Source: Pleurodeles waltl (lineage: Eukaryota > Chordata > Amphibia > Caudata > Salamandridae). From it: a stretch of DNA of 64,000 nt. The notes under the pieces are model-generated. The model was not told the DNA's origin. It was given only the letters and a program-made list of their open reading frames with translations, and ran no database searches. The translations under genes were made by a program, and so were the position numbers. The DNA lies in NCBI RefSeq assembly GCF_031143425.1, contig NC_090447.1, forward strand, positions 851,637,760 to 851,701,759, given 5' to 3'. This document shows positions 23,701 through 35,678 of this stretch, piece by piece. Numbering within the stretch: the first letter of the stretch is position 1; the number at the start of each line of letters is the position of its first letter.

Positions 23701-23945
23701 GTACCTTTATTTTTAGTAACTCTGAGTATTGTGTTTTCTTGTGATATAGTGCTATATGATATAAGTGGTACAGTAGGAGCTTTGCATGTCTCCTAGTTCA
23801 GCCTAAGCTGCTCTGCTATAGCTACCTCTATCAGCCTAAGCTGCTAGAACACCTCTAATCTACTAATAAGGGATAACTGGACCTGGTACAAGGTGTAAGT
23901 ACCCCTAGATACCCACTGTAAGCCAGGCCAGCCTCCTACACTGGG

Positions 23946-25552
23946 CCCTGCCGCCCTATGCTCCACTTTGGTGTCCCTAGGGGCTGGGTGCTGTAACCCC
24001 TGCAACTGCCTTCTAATTGCCTCATGAACGCTTCCCTTTATCTATCTAGCGCCTTAAGAGCGCCTTCTTTGTATTTGCCTAGCGCCTGGAGAGCGCTCTA
24101 TTTAATTGGCCTCAAAGCACCCTGAAAGTGCCCTGTCCTTTCCTAGAGCTCCTGGAGAGAGTTTTATTTTGTGGCTGCTGAAGAAAATCACTGCCGCGAC
24201 CCAGACACTAGGAGATCCTCAAGCGCGTCCAAAGCGTGCTGTGTCCCGTGCCCCCAGGGCACTGCCAGGTGAAGACAGGAGCGAGCACACACCTAATGGT
24301 GCTCCCGGGGTGAAGCACGCTGAGGAAGTACCCCCGGGGCTCCCACAGACCTCTGCTCCCGGTGCCAGGAACGACTGTGTCCGAACCACGGCAAGGGAGG
24401 AAGTCAGCTCCCAGCGAAGGGGCCATTGAAGAAGGCGGGAGGATCTCCCTGCCTGAGTCCTCCACTCCCCAGTTAGGCGGACTGAATCCTGGACCAGGTG
24501 GGGTCCTGAGCTAGGAGGCTCACCCCCACCCGCTGTGCTGAGACCCAGGATGTGTGGTCTCCAGCCCCCACAGTGAGAGGGGGCTGGCTGGAGCCACCCT
24601 TCTTGCCCCACACTGAACTCCCCTGTGGATGAACTGGGGGGGAGAAGAGAATGGAGGAACGGACCCAGGTTGAGGGTCCCATTGTAGGTTTGCATTGTGG
24701 TGCTTTGCCCCCCTCCCCTGGCACATTTTTGGGGATCGCAGGGCCATCATTGTTTTGGAAGCCCCTTGTTGCGGGACGTGCTGAGGCCTCAACAGAGGCT
24801 CTGTCCCGCCAGGGGTCAACAGGTGCCTCCTCACTCCAGGGGCATAGGAACTCCTTTGGGCCATGCATGCTCTCACCGACCCATATCCTTGTGATTGGTG
24901 ATATGTCTTGGGTCTGATTTGCCATGTGCTCTCCGATGCACCATATATTATTGGATGTATTTGCTAATGTTATGGCCATGTATGCTAATATGATTCCTAT
25001 AACTTGCCATATGTTTGCTAATGGTACTGTTATGGGCATTTATGCCATTATGTTCTTATGACTTGCCATGTGTTTCCTGATGTTCCTGGTATGGGTATTT
25101 ATTAGGATCCTGTGACATGTGCATTATTGTAGTAATGTTTTTCCTGACTACTGCTTATGTTGCAGAATAATGAGTAACCTATGTATTATATGTGACTAAT
25201 GATGATTGCTGCAGAGTAACAGTACTTTGTAATGTTCAGACAACTGCTTGGGTAGTATGGTATTAATGACATGTTGTGTTTGTTCTAAGGATGTCGTGTA
25301 CAATACAGTTTATTGTTATGTAACTTGGTGTTGTGTTTCCTTTGTGGTGAGGATAGTGCATTACTTGTGTTGTGTGTGTTGTGCAAATGCTTTACACATT
25401 GCCTCTGGGATAGGCCCGACTGCTCGTGCCAGCTACCAAGGGGGTTAGCGGGGGTTATCTTGGGTGTGCAACTCCCTTGCCCTGACTAGAGTGGGTGGGT
25501 TCTGCCTGGCTTAGGTGCACACCCTAGCCAACCAAAAACCCCATTTCTAACA
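23946..25552. mobile_element. Dispersed LTR-like repeat, non-coding
   Basis: No gene. The part from 25070 to 25518 is a diverged duplicate of 17510-17945. The segment ends in CCCCATTTCTAACA at 25552, an LTR-like CA terminus directly abutting a broken Gmr1-like integrase fragment. A full LTR start was not identified, so the class is uncertain. Confidence 0.4.
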
Positions 25553-27654
25553 GTGTCCATACAACAATTCAAAGGGGCTAAAACCAAGTCACTTTTGTGG
25601 CACCTCCCTATAAGCAAACAGAAGGCATGGCAAGAGGAAGTCCCACTTATGCCTGAAGGGCTCTGATAGGCCCATAATCTTGCCTATCAAGGTACGGTTG
25701 CATCTCTCAACCAGACCATTTCCTTTGGGGTGGTAAGGAGTGGTGAACTTGTAGGTCAACCACACTTATTCCACAGAGACTTCATTTGTGGATATAAAGT
25801 TGGTACCCCTGTCGGAAACCACTTCCATAGGGGAACCCAATGCTGGTAAAAAAAAACATCAATGCACGTCCCACCACAGGGGCTGTGATTGATCTCAGAT
25901 GTATAGCTTTTGGGTACTGGGTGGAATGGTCCACCAATACCAGGATAAACATGTTGCCCATGGCTGTCGTGGGATCCAGAGGCCCCACAATGTCAATACC
26001 ACCCCTTTCAAATGGGGTGCTGACTACATGAAACGGTTGGAGGGGAGCCTTACATGTCGCCCAACACTCTTGCCACTTGCCTGACAAGTCTGGCAAGACC
26101 TACAATGCGCATCAGAGTGCCTGGGGCAAGTAAAAGTGGGTGACAAGCCGTTCAAAGGACTTGTCCTGACCCAAATGTCCTGCTAAAGGCACATCATGAG
26201 CCAGACCCAGTAGGAAGCCTCTGAAGCACTGGGGTACACAAGAACACGGGCAGCCCCAGGCTCAGCGACGTTAGGCTCACTATAAAGGAGGCCACTCTCC
26301 CAATAAATCAAGTGTGAAACAGACTCCTTGCCAGACGCCTGGTCTGCAGCCTGCTGCAACAAACCCTCTAGAATAGGGCATGTTTTCTGTGCCTCACAAA
26401 ATGGTTCCTTGGTGGGTCCCCCTTCCTGCTGACTCTGAGTCACCTCAGGTACCTCCCCCAGTTCAGCCACCTTTTCCCCTGTAGGCTCTGGGGCGTCCCC
26501 CTCAGGTTCAGCCTCCTCCCGGACTGTGGGAACGTCTGGGGCAGGTTTCCCATGCTCCTTGCCCTTCCTCCTTCTGGCAGACACCTGAGCCATTCTTTCA
26601 GGCTCCAGGCCCTCCTGATCACCATGACGGGCTGCCATTAACCAGGTGGACACACACACCCACCGAGGCAGAAACAACACCTCCAAGTGAGACCTGTGTT
26701 CCACCTCCTTCCAAGGTGAATCCTCCAGGTCATTGCCAAGAAGACCATCTATAGACATGGTTGTACTCACAGTTACTCTTAGGGCACGTGAGACCCCCAA
26801 TTCAAAGGGAACCTGCGCCACTCTGCACAGGAACTTTGGGTTGTCTACCGCAACTACCTGGTGAAGTGCATGGGGAACTACCTGCTCTTCAGACACCAGG
26901 TGACTTCACACAGTAGTCACACTGGCTCCGGTGTCTCTCCGAGCCTCCACCATCTCCCATTGATGGTCACCTATTGCCTGTACTTCTTAGTGTTCTTAGG
27001 CATGAGGATCCTCTGGACCATCTTTCTGTCCCTTAGTGAGTCAAAGGTCATCTCATATGGCTCCCACCCACCTGTAACCAACTCCTCCACAAGAGCTACA
27101 CTGGCCAAACCCTGTGACTGAGCACCAGTGGGTGCCTATGTCCCCTTGGGACATTTGGGATCCCCCCTTAGGTGACCCACCTGAGCACATGCGGGGACCG
27201 ATCTCTACAGGTTTCCCCGTAGAGATCCATGGTTTCTTTTCAACTGGGGATGGAAATCTTTACCCTGGGAACTAGGTTGGGGCCCTTTTGAGAACTTCCC
27301 CTGGCTACCCTTACCTTCCACTTCTTCCGATGGGGACCCTGCCCAACCTCTGCAGAGTCTTCTCCATTCCTCTTCTGGACCCTGGTGCTTTCCAACCGGT
27401 CTGCTTCATAAGCAATTTCCTGGGTTCAGTCAGCATGCTGTCAATTAGGTGCTGGTGCAGCTCTGGAAAACAAAGACTATACAAGTGCTCCGATGCAATC
27501 AAATTGTACAGCCCCTCATAAGTTGTCACCTTACTGCCCTTCACCCAGCCATCCAGTGATCTGCAAAAATAGTCAACACATTCTAACCAGGTTTGGGATT
27601 CCTTCTTTTTGTAGGACCTAAACTTGTCCTTGTACTGCTCAGGGATGAGACAAT
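25553..27654 (-). pseudogene. Degenerate Gmr1-like gag-protease-integrase (part 1)
   Basis: Minus-strand reading recovers, in 5' to 3' order, a capsid segment (GSKVTTYEGLYNLI near 27530), the end of the protease region (GLLGNDLEDSPW near 26750), an acidic linker, and an integrase core (IDIVGPLDP near 25990, then a GNGLVER-like stretch near 25720). All are homologous to the intact element at 45627-50625. It stops in the integrase GFSPFEL region at 25553. Many frameshifts and stops show it is old. Gag continues on the other side of the Harbinger A2 insertion at 36067. Confidence 0.85.
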
Positions 27655-28532
27655 GGCCCTCATTACAGCCCTGGCGGTCGGTGGTAAAGTGGCAGTAAAA
27701 CTGCCAACAGGCCGGCGGAAAAAAATGGAATCACGACCATGATGGAAACCGTCAACATAGACAGCCACTTTAACACTCCGACCGCCACAGCGGTACAAAC
27801 AAACACCGTGGCGGTCACCGCCAACAGACAGGCGGAAGACAATGTACCGCCCACTGTATTACAGCAGGCCAATCCGCCACCTTTTCCGGGGCGGATTCAC
27901 CGCGAACAAAAACACGGCGGAAACAGGACTTGGAACGGAAAACACTCACCTCTACACACCCCACGAGGAACCAGGATGCTATGGACCCAGAACTCCATAT
28001 ACTACCTGCCTTTGTCTTCCTGCTCCTCTATCAGGAGCACGAATGCCGGCGGCGAAGATCACGGTGAGTACTGCACCTACGACTCAGGGGAGGGGGAGGG
28101 AAAACAGAGTGACACACACACGCAACATGCAAAACACCCACCCCCACCCTCACCCTCACCCCAACACACACACAAATACATGTTGATACATTACAGTTAC
28201 ACTCCCCAACCCCCCGGAAAAATGCAAAGACAAAAGGAAATGATTGTAACGATTGTAATCAATTAAAATCCAGTACTCAAAAATATATATATATACACTA
28301 TTCACAAATATATACACCAAGACTACAAGTCCAGGTACTGCACCATTTATAGTCCGTGGACCACTGGGCCCAAAATGCATGGGCAAAGCCCACACAAGAT
28401 ACCCGATCAAAATTGAGAGAACACTGCAGGGGCATCAGATAGAAATACAACAGGCACCTCAGGGGGAAGGGAAGGGGGGGGCACCTCAGCCGGATGAGTG
28501 CACGAAGCCAGATCCACAAGGGGGCTCCATGC

Positions 28533-29025
28533 CCACTGCTGTATCCTGGGGAGTGCAAAGCCACAGTCTCTCAAGTCTTTTCAGTGGGTGGTGTGCCCAC
28601 TGCTTTATCCTGGGGAGTGCAAAGCCACAGTCTCTCAAGTCTCTCCAGTGGGTGGTTTGCCCACTGCTTTATCCTGCGGAGTGCAAAGCCACAGTCTCTC
28701 AAGTCTCTCCAGTGGGTGGTTTGCCCACTGCTTTATCCTGGGGAGTGCAAAGCCACAGTCTCTCAAGTCTTTTCAGTGGGTGGTTTGCCAACTGCTTTAT
28801 CCTGGGGAGTGCAAAGCCAAAGTCTCTCAAGTCTCGCCAGTGGGTGGTATGCCCACTGCTTTATCCTGGGGAGTGCAAAGCCACAGTCTCTCAAGTCTCT
28901 CCAGTGGGTGGTTTGCCCACTGCTTTATCCTGGGGAGTGCAAAGCCACAGTCTCTCACGTCTCTCCAGTGGGTGGTTTGCCCACTGCTTTATCCTGGGGA
29001 GTGCAAAGCCACAGTCTCTCAAGTG
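28533..29025. repeat. 64-bp tandem repeat, 8 units
   Basis: CCACTGCT begins units at 28533, 28597, 28661, 28725, 28789, 28853, 28917 and 28981, an exact 64-bp period. Units contain GGAGTGCAAAGCCACAGTCT. It is the reverse complement of the short array at 11986-12145 in A1, so the locus expanded or contracted between copies. Open frames across it are accidental. Confidence 0.96.
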
Positions 29026-29035
29026 GATAACAGTT

Positions 29036-29295
29036 TCCACTGGTTCTGGAGGGGGCTTTGTGCCCAGAGTGCTTCATCCTGCCAAGGACTGAGGTAGTGG
29101 ATGTGAATCTCCACTGGTTCTGGAGGGGGCTTGGTGCTTCATCCTGCCAAGGACTGAGGTAGTGGATGTGAATCTCCACTGGTTCTGGAGGGGGCTTGGT
29201 GCCCAGAGTGCTTCATCCTGCCAAGGACTGAGGTAGTGGATGTGAATCTCCACTGGTTCTGGAGGGGGCTTGGTCCCCAGAGTGCTTCATCCTGC
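29036..29295. repeat. 74-bp tandem repeat, about 3.5 units
   Basis: Repeats of CCACTGGTTCTGGAGGGGGC spaced 74 bp apart, except one unit lacking about 12 bp. This is the reverse complement of the eight-unit array at 11409-11985 in A1. Confidence 0.92.
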
Positions 29296-29306
29296 TTGTG
29301 GCGGCC

Positions 29307-31920
29307 TCAGTAGTGGCGGTGCATGCGGCGCTCATTGGCCTGCGGTGCTGGTGGGTGGCTCAGTGAGCATGCTGCTGGCCGCGGTGTCCTTGGCAGCGGT
29401 GCTGGTGGCGGCAGTGTCCTGGGAAGCGGGCTGGTGGCAGCGGTGTCCTTGGCAGCGGTGCTGGTGGCGTTCTTGTCCGCCATGCAGGTTGGCGGCGACT
29501 TCCCTTTCTTTCTGTGCCCCTTCCCCACCTTGGATGTTGGCGCTGCTGTCTTCCCACTCACAACTTTAGTCCTGGGAGAGCCCTTGGTGGCAGGTGTTTT
29601 GCCCTTCACCCTCCGGCCAGTGACCAACTTCTTATGCTTCTGAGGTGGGGGACTGTCCGTGGTCTGGCTCCGTGGCACACTGGCTGCCCTGCTGCTTGGC
29701 GCACTACAGAAGCCGGTTACTGCTGGCACCACTGTTCCCGCAGATGTGGTGGCTGAGGTGCTGGGTTGGGACCTGGAAAGGCGTGCCCTAGGGGACTGAA
29801 GGGGTGGGGGAGGTGGGGGAGGTGAGGGGAAGAGATCAAGGTTGGACAGGAAAAGTTTTTTATACACACTGGGACGGGTAGATGGAGGGGGCTTGGGAGT
29901 GGAGGAAGAGGTGGTGGTTGTAGGAGGTGTACGTTTGCTGACTTGGGTGAAGGTGCATGGGCTGGAGGCTGTCGTGAGGTGGATGGCTGTTGGGTGGGTG
30001 TGTGACTGTGTTTGTGTACCTTGGGAGGTGGGCTCACAGACACACTGAGAGAGGAAACAGGGTATGTGTGAATGGTAGTGGGGGTGGTGAGTGCACGTGA
30101 GCGATGTGTGGTGATGGGTGTGCTGGTGATGGACATAGTGGATGAAGATGTGGTGCATGCAGGTGTGAGTGGAGACGTGACAGGGAGGGAGGAGGGAGAC
30201 GAGGAGGAGGGGGACACAGTGGAGGCAGTGGATGTTGGTATGTGTGCATGGGTATGATTCTTGCGTGAGTGCCTGTGGGATTTGTGGTGCTTATGTTTGC
30301 CAGAGCTTTCCTTGTGTGTTGAGGTGTGTGCATGCTGGTCTGATGGTGTGCTTGGGATAGGCTGAGGTACAGGGGTTTGGGTCTGGGTGGAGGAAGTTGG
30401 AGGGGGAGGCTGGACATAGGGACAATGGCTGCCATCAGTGCTGAGGCCAGAGTCTGAAAAGTTCGCTGTTGGGCTGCCTGACCAGAATGAATGCCCTCCA
30501 GGTATGCATTTGTCTGTTGCAACTGCCTCTCTACACCCTGGATGGCATTCAGAATGGTAGACTGCCCAACAGTGAGGGATCTGAGGAGGTCAATGGCCTC
30601 CTCACTGAGGGCAGCAGGGCTGGCAGGGCTGAGTTGCCTGGGGCGAAGGAGATGCCCACCCTCCTGGGTGAGCGGCCACGGGGCACACGGTGAGGGGCTG
30701 CTGGGAGGGCGATGCTGGTAGGGGTGTGGTGGCAGCTGTACCTGTAGATGCGGGGGGCACAGAGGGGCCTGCCACCGCAAGGGAGCTCCCATCAGAGGAG
30801 GAGTCCGTGTCGCTGGTCTCAGCTCCTGTCCCCGCCGTGGAGCTCCCCTCACCCTCCGTCCCACTGGTGGCTTCAACTCTGTTGTCTCGCCCTCCAGGGC
30901 CATGTGGGATGCAGCTCCCTCCTGCTCCGGTGCCACTGCTCCTCCACCTGATGATGCTTTTGTGCACAAATACCGGGAGACCAAAAAAAGGAGGGGGAAA
31001 GACAGTAGAAAGACATGTTGAGTGCATGCAACACCGCTACCGTTGGCGGACACTACAGACACAGAAGCCCTCTGCACTACGCCATGCACTTAGAGTTCCC
31101 TAATTAATCCCAGGGACAAGGGGTACAAGGCCTATGTCCGATTGCTGCACACATGGAATTCGCAGGAGCCTGACTAGGTGTATTTGGATCTGAACACTGG
31201 TGGGGTGGGGTGCCACCTGGGCCGCCTTACGAAGGGAACTTGCCTACTAAACTCACCCTGGCCTAGGGGAACCCACTGCCCAGCTCCCCCACCCAGACAA
31301 CTCCAATGCGCGCAGAGTCAGATGGATGTGACAGTACTCATCCCCTTGTGGCTTCTGTGATGCCCTCAAGCGCCCATCCAACTCCGGATACGCCACCCCC
31401 AGGATCCGGAACATCAGGGGGGTCATGGTGCGACGGGCACCCCTCCCACGTTGGGAGGCCATTCCCAGCTGGGCCTCCACCGTCTTCTTGCTCCAGCGGC
31501 GAATGTCCTCCCATCTTTTCCGGCAGTGGGTGCTCCGTCTGTGGTGGACCCCCAGGGTCCGGACGTCCTTGGCGATGGCACGCCAAATATCCTTCTTCTG
31601 GTGGGCGCTGACCTATAGGAATAGTACAGGGGAAAAGGTACAACATTAACCGTCTGGACTATCACAGTCATTCGACCACGTTCCCACCCTTGCCCTGACG
31701 CACATCCACTCACCGTCGTTTCATGCACTCCTCATTCCCCCCCTATCTTCCATCCACACCACTCTACACAGGCATTGCCCATCCATCATGCTCACAGTGT
31801 ACTTACCTGTTTGTCTGGAGGACCGTAGAGTAGCGTGTGCTGGGGGATGACCCCATCCTCTAGTTTCTCCAACTCCTCCATGGTGAAGGCAGGGGCCCTT
31901 TCCCCAGACACATGAGCCAT
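29307..31920 (-). pseudogene. Myb/SANT-like gene Myb2 of Harbinger A2 (broken)
   Basis: Minus-strand exons are 31920-31807 (114 nt), 31612-31342 (271 nt) and about 30947-29307. The Myb/SANT domain (FTMEELEKLEDG, RKRWEDIRRW) is readable through exons 1-2. Exon 3 shows the acidic segment, the helical block (LSEEAIDLLRSL, IQGVERQLQQTNAYLEG) without the A1 nonsense codon, and the Ser/Thr/His-rich and basic regions. Lesions: the second intron donor is AT instead of GT (on the plus strand ACTCAT at 31336-31341), and several frameshifts in exon 3. The tail repeats are much reduced relative to A1. Confidence 0.75.
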
Positions 31921-32440
31921 TGTCTCTTCCAGACTGAGGTCACAGCAGCACTTGCAGTGTAGGTCCTCTCCTGTCGAAGATCAGGTATCAAGTGAGTGAA
32001 CAGAGAGAAAATGGCGGTGGGGTCCGCGGCGGGGCGTACCGTCACCGCCAGCGTACATCGTCATTGGCTCCTCGGACCCATAGGGTCCAATGTTAACCAA
32101 TGCAGGATTGCACCGCGGTCTTCGACCGCCTACCGCGACGGTGTAGAACCCCAGCGCAGGTTCCTCATATCCCCTTGTCCCTCCATACAGGTCAGGCAGC
32201 CGCCATTTCAGGGGGCCACATGGCATTAATTTTAAATGCGTCACACATATCTAGGCCTTGCATACACATTAAGACAGGGACATAGCGGACTGAAAAATTT
32301 GTGAAATAAAGTTGTGTTTTCGTACCTCAGTGTTGGCTGACCCTCTGCTCGCTGTTCTCCTCCATAGAGCACGTCCGCTGGGGCAGGCGAGGAGATGGCG
32401 GCATCCTCCGGTGTACAGACCGCTGGTGGACCTGTCGACA
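31921..32440. promoter_or_regulatory. Divergent intergenic region Myb2/transposase (A2)
   Basis: This is the 520-bp counterpart of 7692-8212, retaining the GCGGTCTTCGACCGC palindrome (near 32115), the GGGTCCAATGTTAACCAA block and the TACCGTCACCGCC block. Near-equal length and shared palindromes suggest a shared bidirectional control region. Confidence 0.45.
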
Positions 32441-33509
32441 ATGGAAGAGCGACATGTAATTGTCACCTACAGACTGGACCGTGCCACAATCCAGGAACTG
32501 TGTGCCCAGTTGGAGCCGACCTGATGTCAGCTATCTGCCATCCCACATGTATCCCCCCTCTAGTGCAGGTGCTGTCAGTACTCCATTTCCTGGCAAGTGG
32601 GTCTTTTCAGACGACAGTGGCCATAGCATCAGGGATGTCCCAGCCTATGTTCTCCAACGTATTGTCCAGAGTGTTGTCTGCCCTGCTGAAACACATGCGC
32701 AGCTACATCGTTTTCCCTCAGGTGGAGGACTTGCCTACAGTGAAAGGTGACTTCTATGCCCTGGGGCATATCCCCAACATCATTGGTGCCATTGATGGGA
32801 CACATGTGGCCTTGGTACACCCCCCCACCGCAGGAGTGAACAGGTGTTCAGAAACAGGAAGAGTTACCATTCAATGAATGTGCAGATGGTGTGTTTGGCG
32901 GCCGACCAGTACATCTCCCATGTGAATGCCAAGTTTCCTGGCTCAGTGCGTGACGCTTACGTTCTGAGGAATAGCAGCATCCCTTATGTAATGGGGCAAC
33001 TCCAGGGGCACTATGTGTGGCTATTAGGTGAGGACATGGACCCTAAATAGTGTGACTAGGTGTCTGGGTCTGGGGTTGTCCCTAAGAGTTAGTGTGTGTC
33101 TAACAGTTGTCCCTCGACATTTGCAGGTGACTCTGGCTACCCCAACCTGTCATGGCTACTGACCCCAGTAAGAAATCCCAGGACAAGGGCAGAGGAACGC
33201 TACAATGAGGCCCATGGGCGAACTAGGAGGGTTACAGAGAGGACCTTCGGCCTCCTGAAGGCCAGGTTCAGGTGCCTCCATATGACAGGTGGTTCCCTGT
33301 TCTACTCACCAAAGAAGGTGTGCCAGATCATCGTGGCCTGCTGTATGCTTCACAACTTGGCTTTGCGACAACAGGTGCCTTTTCTGCAGGAGGATGGTCC
33401 AGATGGAGGTCTTGTGGCAGCTGTGGAGCCTGTGGACAGTGAAGATGAGGAAGCAGAAGAAGAGGATATCGACAACAGAAACACAGTGATTCATCAATAC
33501 TTCCAGTGA
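32441..33509 (+). pseudogene. Harbinger A2 DDE transposase (HARBI1-like), broken
   Basis: Exons 32441-33027 and 33127-33509 flank a 99-bp GT-AG intron; exon 2 is 383 nt, as in A1. Visible motifs: helix-turn-helix ASGSFQTTVAIASG, GAIDGTHV with the first Asp, PGSVRDAY with the second, the spliced LLGDSGY, and NEAHGRT then TERTFGLL with the Glu. The C terminus reads VIHQYFQ before TGA. Lesions: a 1-nt deletion near 32520 giving a TGA at 32522-32524, and a frameshift in the C-rich run near 32820. Exon 2 is fully open. Confidence 0.88.
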
Positions 33510-33797
33510 GACACAGGTAAGAAGACATCACTGCCTGCTACATCTGATACACTTGTTCTACCTCTCATCTGTCTGTCACTTTCACCCAGTGTATGGACCC
33601 TGAGTTGTCACTTTCCCTTTCAATGTCACAGATGTGAGTCCCACTGTGTGCCATCTGCTTTGTTTCCTCATGGACTAGAGCTGTGTGACATAGGTATGTT
33701 GACAATACAATGGATATTGCATTGTTCCTTAGTTATTGCAAATACACATTTTCGAAAGCTCAGACTGACTCTAGATAGTTTTGTGATTTAAGGGTGT

Positions 33798-33803
33798 TTA
33801 TTT
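33798..33803 (-). terminator. Poly(A) signal of Myb1 (A2)
   Basis: TTTATT on the plus strand reads AATAAA on the minus strand, 175 bp past the Myb1 stop, matching A1. Confidence 0.5.
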
Positions 33804-33977
33804 AAGTGCTAAATATTGGAAGGGGTTGTAAAATGGTCAGTGGTGATGGTGGAGGAATGTCCATGGCAGAGTCCAGTCTATTAGTCTCACAGGTGCATTG
33901 TCCAAAGGGGCATAGGAAGTGGAGTTGGGGCAGTTGATGGATGGACAGGGTGACAAAGTGGGACAAAAGGATGACAA

Positions 33978-35469
33978 TCAGGGTGGTCTCAGTTTTTGGC
34001 GGGGGTCTTGGCATTGTTCACTGTTTTTGTCCTGGATCTCAGGGACCGTTTGCGGGGTGGTTCTCCATCTGCAGGGGGTGGGGTGCTGGTGTTGTGGTCC
34101 TATGGCGGTGCCTCCTGTCCACTAGTGCCGGCGGAGGTGGTGGGCAGTTCATCGTCCAGGCTAGTGTCAGGGTGTCCCTCCTGGTGTTCACGAGTTCCTT
34201 CAGCACCCCTACAATGGTGCCCAGGGTGGTATTGATGGATTTGAGTTCCTCCCTGAACCCCAAATACCGTTCATCCTGCAGCCGCTGGGTCTCCTGAAAC
34301 TTGGCCAGTACCATTGCCATCGTCTCCTGGGAATGGTGGAAGGCTCCCATGATGTTGGAGAGGGCCTCGTGGAGAGTGGGTTCCCTGGTCCTGTCCTCCC
34401 CCTGTCGCACAGCAGCCCTCCCAGTTCCCCTGTGTTCCTGGGCCTCTGTCCCCTGAGCCGTGTGCCCACTGCCACTGCCCCCAGGTCCCTGTTTTTGTTG
34501 GGGTGGTGGGTTAGCCTGGGTTCTCTGTAGTGGTGGACACACTGCTGCTTGACGTGTCCTGGGGACAGAGGTATGGGCCTGCTGGGTGGGTGCTGTGATG
34601 GTGTTTCCAGAGGGAGGAGGCTCTGTTGTGGCTTGTGCCAGTGTGAGGGGAACCGACTGTCCCGAGGTCCCAGATGGGCCGGGCTGGTCATCTAGATCCA
34701 GTTGGACAGAGCTGCTGTGGGTGGAGTGGACATGTCTGGAACCTCCTGTCCAGTGGCGTTGGGTAAGGGTCCTGCAGGGGTGTAAAGGCATGATTATTGC
34801 ATCTGTGTGTGCCATGGTGTGCAATGGGTGGGTCAGCCTCTACCCAAGTGCTTGCATTCTTGTGTAGGACCTTGTGTGCTAATTGTTTAGGGGGGTGTGT
34901 GGGTATGTGCAGTGGGCATGCATTGGTAATGGGTGTCCATGCCTTGTTGTTGCATGCAGGGCTTGGTGTTGGGATGTGTGGTTTGTGATAGTGGGACATA
35001 TGTGAGGAGTTAGAGTGATGGGGTGAGGGTGGGGGTATGTGATAGCATGCAGTTAGGGTGGGGGATGAAGTAGTGAAAGCTTTGACTTACCAGAGTCCAT
35101 TCCTCCAGCTACTCCTGCGAGGCCCTCAGGATGCAGTATAGCCAAGACCTGCTCCTCCCATGTTGTTAGTTCTGGGGGAGGAAGTGGGGGTCCGCCGGCA
35201 GTCCTCTGAACCGCGATGTGGTGTCTTGAGACCACGGAACGCACCTTTCCCCGCAGGTCATTCCACCTCTTCCTGATGTCATCCCGTGTTCTTGGGTGTT
35301 GTCCCACTACGTTGACCCTGTCCACGATTCTGCACCATAGCTCCATCTTCCTAGCTATGGTGATGTGCTGCACCTGTGATCCGAACAGCTGTGGCTCTAC
35401 CCGGATGATTTCCTCCACAATGACCCTGAGCTCGTCCTCAGAAAACCTGGGGTGTCTTTGCGTTGCCAT
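33978..35469 (-). pseudogene. Myb/SANT-like protein gene Myb1 of Harbinger A2
   Basis: Minus-strand exons are 35469-35091 (379 nt, fully open) and 34771-33978, with GTAAGT donor and CCCTGCAG acceptor. Exon 1 is an undamaged Myb/SANT-like domain of about 126 residues (FSEDELRVIVEEI, ARKMELWCRIVDRV, RKRWNDLRGKVRS). Exon 2 encodes a Pro/Gln-rich linker and a long helical segment (LSNIMGAFHHSQETMA, LGTIVGVLKELVN). Compared with A1, exon 2 has a 22-bp deletion near 34720 and another of about 20 bp near 34165; both shift the frame. It therefore cannot make the full protein, though the DNA-binding exon is intact. Confidence 0.8.
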
Positions 35470-35671
35470 GGGTTGGTGTGGGTGATGTGTGAGGTGGTGT
35501 GTGTTGTGATGTGTGGGGTGATGTTTAGGGGGGTGTGTTGTTTTGTGCGTGGATGTGTATGTTTGATGGTGTTGTGTGCCTCTGCATGCTGGTGTTGTCT
35601 TTGCTGTGCTGTCTCTCTGGCCTTCGTCTAAATTTCTGGTCGAAAGGGTTTGTGGGTGATGTGGGTGTGTG

Positions 35672-35678
35672 TTTTATA
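35672..35678 (-). promoter_or_regulatory. Probable TATA box of Myb1 (A2)
   Basis: TTTTATA on the plus strand is TATAAAA on the minus strand, 209 bp before the Myb1 ATG, the same spacing as in A1. Confidence 0.5.

Larger units (their letters stand above)
20967..23945 (+). mobile_element. Solo LTR (20972-23940) with perfect 5-bp target duplication
   Basis: The LTR is 2969 bp, from TGTAGGAAAGTACC to CCAGCCTCCTACA, in plus orientation. CTGGG occurs at 20967-20971 and 23941-23945, which is the 5-bp duplication made by an LTR integrase. The absence of internal sequence means LTR-LTR recombination removed the body. In transcriptional sense it shows the CRE (22181), CCAAT (22226), a CTATTTA box (22244) and the poly(A) signal AATAAA (23695). 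Confidence 0.95.

Noticed and set aside
28533..29025. Regularly spaced repeats that might suggest a CRISPR array
   Set aside because: The units are contiguous 64-bp tandem repeats without unique spacers, and the genome is eukaryotic.
28379..29097. Three overlapping open frames of 178-237 codons
   Set aside because: They translate the 64-bp tandem repeat in all three frames; 64 is not a multiple of three and no start or homology supports a gene.
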